In this document: in pieces, positions 63,001-64,000 of the stretch
Layout of the letters: each line of letters opens with the position of its first letter
Position numbering within the stretch: the stretch's first letter is position 1
Origin: Phytophthora hibernalis
Lineage: Eukaryota; Oomycota; Peronosporomycetes; Peronosporales; Peronosporaceae
Length of the DNA: 64,000 bases
Direction: 5' to 3'
Assembly (NCBI GenBank): GCA_012656075.1
Contig: JAAKBF010000300.1
Span: 205,130 to 269,129, forward strand
The notes under the pieces: model-generated
Database searches by the model: none
Seen by the model: only the letters and a program-made list of their open reading frames with translations
What the model was told of the DNA's origin: nothing
Position numbers and translations under genes: made by a program

Positions 63001-64000
63001 TGTCCAGCGACCCGCCAAAGACGTCCATCTTGCCCATGAACACCAGCGCCGCCTCGTCCTCCGTGCTCTCCACCTCCACCGGCTCCAGCATCGTCGCCGA
63101 AACCAGAGACCGAGGGTCCGGGATACTCGAACCACGTGCGACACCTCCACTATTACAGACCCAGACGACACCGAGTCCACCAACGTCACGTTCGTGGACA
63201 CCGTCACGGTCTGCGACTTGCCGTGCGCGGCGCCAGCACCACTTCGGCCGCCTTCAGCCAGCTCATGTCGCTCGACTGCAGATCGCCAGCCACCACCCAC
63301 TCGCGACCGCTGTCCACGCGGTGCAGCAGCACGAAGTCGCTCCAGCGAGGCACCGCCATGCTCACGCCCTGGACATCCAGCCGAGCGCCAGTCAGCAACG
63401 CAGACGCGCGACTCAACGCCACAGACACCGCCTGCCTCGGCGGCATCGACACTGTCTCGTTCGCGAACACCATCGTGCGCAGCTCCACCGACAGGTCCAG
63501 TCGGCACGCCGCCACGAAATCGACAACGGACGCACCACCTCCACCTTCTGCGCCGCATTCCGCTTGTCGCGGAACACCAGCACCGAGATCCACGGAAGCG
63601 GCCGGCGAATGATGCCATCGGGAACAGCTCCAGCACGCCCGCCGAAGACTCATCCGACCCATTTGATGCCAGCGTCGCCGCCACACATTCGATACGCTCG
63701 CCACGGTGCCGCCAGCACGCTCCCGTACTTCCGCGTACTTGCCGTCGAACGCCAAGCCACTCACGGAGGCGGTTGTGCCCACGCGAACTTCCACGTCCAC
63801 GGACCAGTATTCCAGCCACACTGCAGTACTGTCCGACCGCCAAAGACGTCCATCTTGCCCATGAACACCAGCGCCGCCTCGTCCTCCGTGCTCTCCACCT
63901 CCACCGGCTCCAGCATCGTCGCCGAAACCAGAGACCGAGGGTCCGGATACTCGACCACGTGCGACACCTCCACTATTACAGACCCAGACGACACCGAGTC
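18718..64000 (-). CDS. Giant polycystin-1/REJ-type receptor gene, 3' part (frame interrupted; 5' end outside window)
   Basis: I read all minus-strand coding sequence from base 64,000 down to the TAG at 18,718 as one gene, about 15,000 codons here. The order is: 836-bp ectodomain units, diverged copies of that unit, four 3.19-kb cadherin/VCBS-like units, further such domains, Calx-beta-like repeats, REJ region, EGF-like module, GAIN/GPS, polycystin-type membrane segments, coiled coil, membrane pair, and a zinc-finger tail. Polycystin-1-family proteins are cleaved surface receptors with REJ, GPS and membrane bundle in this order; the ectodomain here is far larger. N-x-S/T sites abound before the GPS and not after it. 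The frame is broken by many one-base indels; at each break I examined, the homology resumes in another frame of the same strand. One gene with consensus errors, a decaying gene, or two or three adjacent genes are all possible. Ligand and function are unknown. Confidence 0.6.
20978..23100 (-). CDS. Polycystin-1-type membrane region with cytosolic coiled coil
   Basis: After a short cytosolic stretch (YLQAKTWRSKLRAVIF) comes HKLLSIVFKYNESFSRAQRL followed by helix TVVFTLVASQMFTNALLYQ. This is the hallmark of the polycystin-1 region after the first helix. A second helix follows (VVSAVITAVCMLPVGFILMM). No PLAT domain is seen between helix 1 and this region, where polycystin-1 has one. A long cytosolic insert (about 22,750-21,240) contains an acidic Glu run and Lys/Arg-rich coiled coil. 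Then FPEWVVYFSYTVCAVWSAWS starts two more helices, with LTYVISDPLKVFF matching the family's S/Q-x-P-L-K motif. One-base breaks lie at about 21,020, 21,980 (A run), 22,215 (C run), 22,575 (A run) and 23,080. Removing them gives one continuous frame. Confidence 0.72.
23069..25230 (-). CDS. REJ end, EGF-like module, GAIN domain and GPS with first membrane helix
   Basis: A 714-codon frame. It opens with the end of an REJ-type domain (LSVTPSLGYALEDKFSVLAS, then W and K-Y-T-F). An eight-Cys EGF-like module lies at about 24,720-24,580 (CPTSNAVECAGKGNCV to CVCKNGNYGDNCG). A Ser/Thr/Gly-rich GAIN-like domain follows. The GPS motif is complete at 23,460-23,330: C-x-Y-W...W-S-S-D-G-C then ICNCTHLTDF. 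The HL/T triplet is the autocleavage site of GPS proteins. The first membrane helix (LLLILVMTGFFFLYVIAVFYV) is at about 23,260-23,190, followed by a basic stop-transfer (NRWDRLDRFKAMR). The upstream break at 25,225 falls in a run of five C; one more C joins it to ATINVAANSPPSSGTLSVTP. Confidence 0.83.
25214..26600 (-). CDS. REJ-type region
   Basis: Several overlapping minus-strand frames share the REJ (receptor for egg jelly) character of polycystin-1. PPQPQVLVSGATSLGMCDDL leads into F-L-D-G-S-A-S-T-G and a Y-T-W box. PSCSGTVTADS is followed by T-F-T-W-L-Q-V, and FSWNCWTLNPTTLAYDVACL by VVYKFVVTVSKDSRSSTTSV and P-P-Q-V-S-I-E-P. Paired Cys and W-x-C boxes alternate with beta-strand segments. 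REJ regions keep polycystin-1 correctly cleaved and exposed on the cell surface. Frame breaks occur near 25,450, 25,790 and 26,250. No residue-level assignment of single REJ modules is possible by eye. Confidence 0.68.
26600..27850 (-). CDS. Calx-beta-like repeats preceding the REJ region
   Basis: A 410-codon frame. It contains two clear copies of a beta-sandwich repeat: L-N-L/F-x-E-G...F-x-V-x-L...P-x-x-x-V-x-V-x-x-x-S, then A-S-A/I-x-F-T-S-T-D/N-W and a D-G-D-H-T-A-T-I-S-A-V box. Examples are SATSFNLTEGATGPLSLTML with PASATFTSTDWAVAKSVQIS, and ASIFFTSTNWNVPKAIAVAA with HTATISAVVASNDNLY. This pattern is that of Calx-beta-type repeats of large surface proteins. The end of the segment (PKILDAKFLDTAVGLIITFD plus paired Cys) is a further module that leads to the REJ region. 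Confidence 0.68.
   Translation of the reverse strand, partial: KQAKLNVTSLAVYLIPRSSDVIEVKWESQVLSLEKVAAVSSSAVYHLPSNTTLHQPTLVVTSTKWVSSVSFEVVAVASISSSSTSQRTSQVTTVTFAAIQLSATSFNLTEGATGPLSLTMLSAPVSPVTVTFTSALTAKAVTAPASATFTSTDWAVAKSVQISAVNNFVEDANAAVTISAVTTSSDTIYSDYPLSPLTVQVLNDDTSGFAVYQGSTKTTSPALVVAEGRWFTDTFNIVLTAQPTADVSVTLSTSLTLVVVSPASIFFTSTNWNVPKAIAVAADDNFMVDGDHTATISAVVASNDNLYAPKTISDLTVKIVETKDSTPPPKILDAKFLDTAVGLIITFDRAVNRAGLVADNFACSVVFDIPSTTDSTNYCGASPACTWQSGSLSIRFVFGQGVNVVPGSTLALRGTC
27850..30461 (-). CDS. Unamplified cadherin/VCBS-like ectodomain part
   Basis: The 674-codon frame 28,098-30,122 and its continuation encode beta-rich domains with the motif x-S-E-D-I/G-V then D-x-D-G-S-E-x-I/L-x-V-E-M and V-N-x-S-V. 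An example is STLTTSEDIAVAFTI with DRDGSEVIEVEMSF. These are the same modules as in the 3.19-kb units but are clearly diverged and single-copy. Near 30,130 two compensating one-base breaks hide ENWLSNNDTVIL. The segment 30,133-30,461 is a diverged homologue of the last 180 bp of each 3.19-kb unit. Many N-x-S/T sites mark it as extracellular. Confidence 0.6.
30462..43035 (-). repeat. Four-copy 3.19-kb coding tandem repeat (about 1,063 residues per unit)
   Basis: The word cgctgtatcc begins at 30,462, 33,651, 36,839 and 40,028, giving spacings of 3,189, 3,188 and 3,189 bp (3,189 = 1,063 codons). Copy 4 ends at about 43,035, without the last 150-180 bp of the unit. Copies are almost identical. 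Each encodes about five cadherin/VCBS-like domains with boxes D-V-D-G-S-E-x-L-x-V, for example SLVDVDGSETLFLVVEF, WTLADADGSEEMYFHL and AISLQDVDGSEELSVEL. One marker residue differs: Ala in copies 1 and 4 (PESAADSD), Val in copies 2 and 3 (PESVADSD). Copy-specific one-base indels in short homopolymers interrupt the frame. Confidence 0.93.
43036..44600 (-). CDS. Diverged single-copy unit between the two arrays
   Basis: The 458-codon frame 43,122-44,498 and its 5' continuation encode an old relative of the 836-bp unit. Compare LSDWCDWVLMHRVGKGPVWLVD with the array version WSDFVLLHRVDSGREWVVAG. Compare also LEVHPTKSFADIFNGSVVFTF with LELFPMASFAGRFRGSLVLVF, and YTNVSFVHTVSGDRAVVL with STNVTLVDSVSSGSVIVE. 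The frame runs on without a break at the point where every array unit lacks a base. A second unit begins in it (VGVMSSMAERSPNVVWIVDG...). N-x-S/T sites are frequent. Function is unknown beyond being a repeat module of the ectodomain. Near 43,150 one missing base separates it from NVTLVVTVDLFLAPVATIPV, the start of the 3.19-kb array. Confidence 0.62.
44660..64000 (-). repeat. About 23 copies of an 836-bp coding tandem repeat, running out of the window
   Basis: The word gcgaacttccacgtccacgg recurs about every 836 bp. Anchors shared by successive units lie at 45,411, 46,247, 47,083, 47,919, 48,755, 49,591, 50,427, 51,263, 52,099 and 52,935 (exactly 836 apart), then 53,769, 54,604, 55,439, 56,275, 57,108, 57,942, 58,777, 59,610, about 60,445 and 61,281, and so on to the window edge. 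The proximal boundary is near 44,660, where sequence identity to the preceding diverged unit begins. Read on the minus strand, each unit gives about 279 residues: QTVTVSTNVTLVDSVSSGSV, DPRSLVSATMLEPVEVESTE, GGSLDSAAVWLEYWSVDVEV, VLELFPMASFAGRFRGSLVL, MPPRQAVSVALSRASALLTG and RWSDFVLLHRVDSGREWVVA. Units are 99% or more identical by eye. I do not recognise the domain. Confidence 0.95.

Noticed and set aside
44563..63612. Very long plus-strand open frames across the 836-bp array (587 to 1,080 codons, Arg/His/Pro/Ser-rich)
   Set aside because: They are shadows of a GC-rich repeat with few plus-strand stops. The translation is low-complexity with no domain, successive frames overlap each other, and the minus strand has a diverged homologue in frame with clear beta-rich modules.
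30133..64000. Bacterial RTX/VCBS giant adhesin acquired by transfer
   Set aside because: The D-x-D-G-S-E modules recall bacterial adhesins, but they continue into REJ, GPS and polycystin-type membrane segments on the same strand, which are eukaryotic.

Overview
The window reads as nuclear DNA of a plant-associated oomycete, most likely Phytophthora or a close relative. Four copies of a GH28 polygalacturonase gene each keep an oomycete-type initiator/flanking core promoter (TCATT-pyrimidine...ATTTGC). A flagellar protein gene (MNS1-like) fits a zoospore-forming organism, one 53-bp spliceosomal intron is visible, and the transposon relics are of MULE and DIRS type. No bacterial, organellar or viral gene set is seen.

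Layout. 0-3 kb: a decayed MULE transposase. 3.3-3.6 kb: a 46-bp minisatellite. 4.05-4.47 kb: a truncated polygalacturonase pseudogene on the minus strand. 5.8-10.1 kb: a rearranged DIRS-like tyrosine-recombinase retroelement whose RNase H middle part is inverted and whose reverse transcriptase core is missing. 11-16.3 kb: three further polygalacturonase copies on the plus strand. Two are broken; only the last (15,045-16,324) is intact. 16.4-17.9 kb: an MNS1-like gene, convergent with that polygalacturonase.

18.7-64 kb: what I read as the 3' part of one enormous minus-strand gene, about 45 kb and about 15,000 codons inside the window, with its 5' end beyond base 64,000. Read from N to C terminus it has an array of about 23 nearly identical 836-bp units, then diverged copies of the same unit, then four nearly identical 3.19-kb units of cadherin/VCBS-like domains. 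More such domains, Calx-beta-like repeats, REJ-type domains, an EGF-like module, a GAIN/GPS cleavage site and about five or six polycystin-1-type membrane segments follow. The protein ends in a cytoplasmic tail of tandem Cys/His zinc-finger motifs. This is a polycystin-1/REJ-type receptor with recently amplified ectodomain blocks.

The reading frame of the giant gene is broken by many one-base indels, several of them in homopolymers. Either the assembly carries consensus errors or parts of the gene are decaying; both are discussed. Single-frame continuity is therefore an inference, supported by homology running across each break in the same order and strand. Domain names come from recognised sequence patterns only; no search was run.
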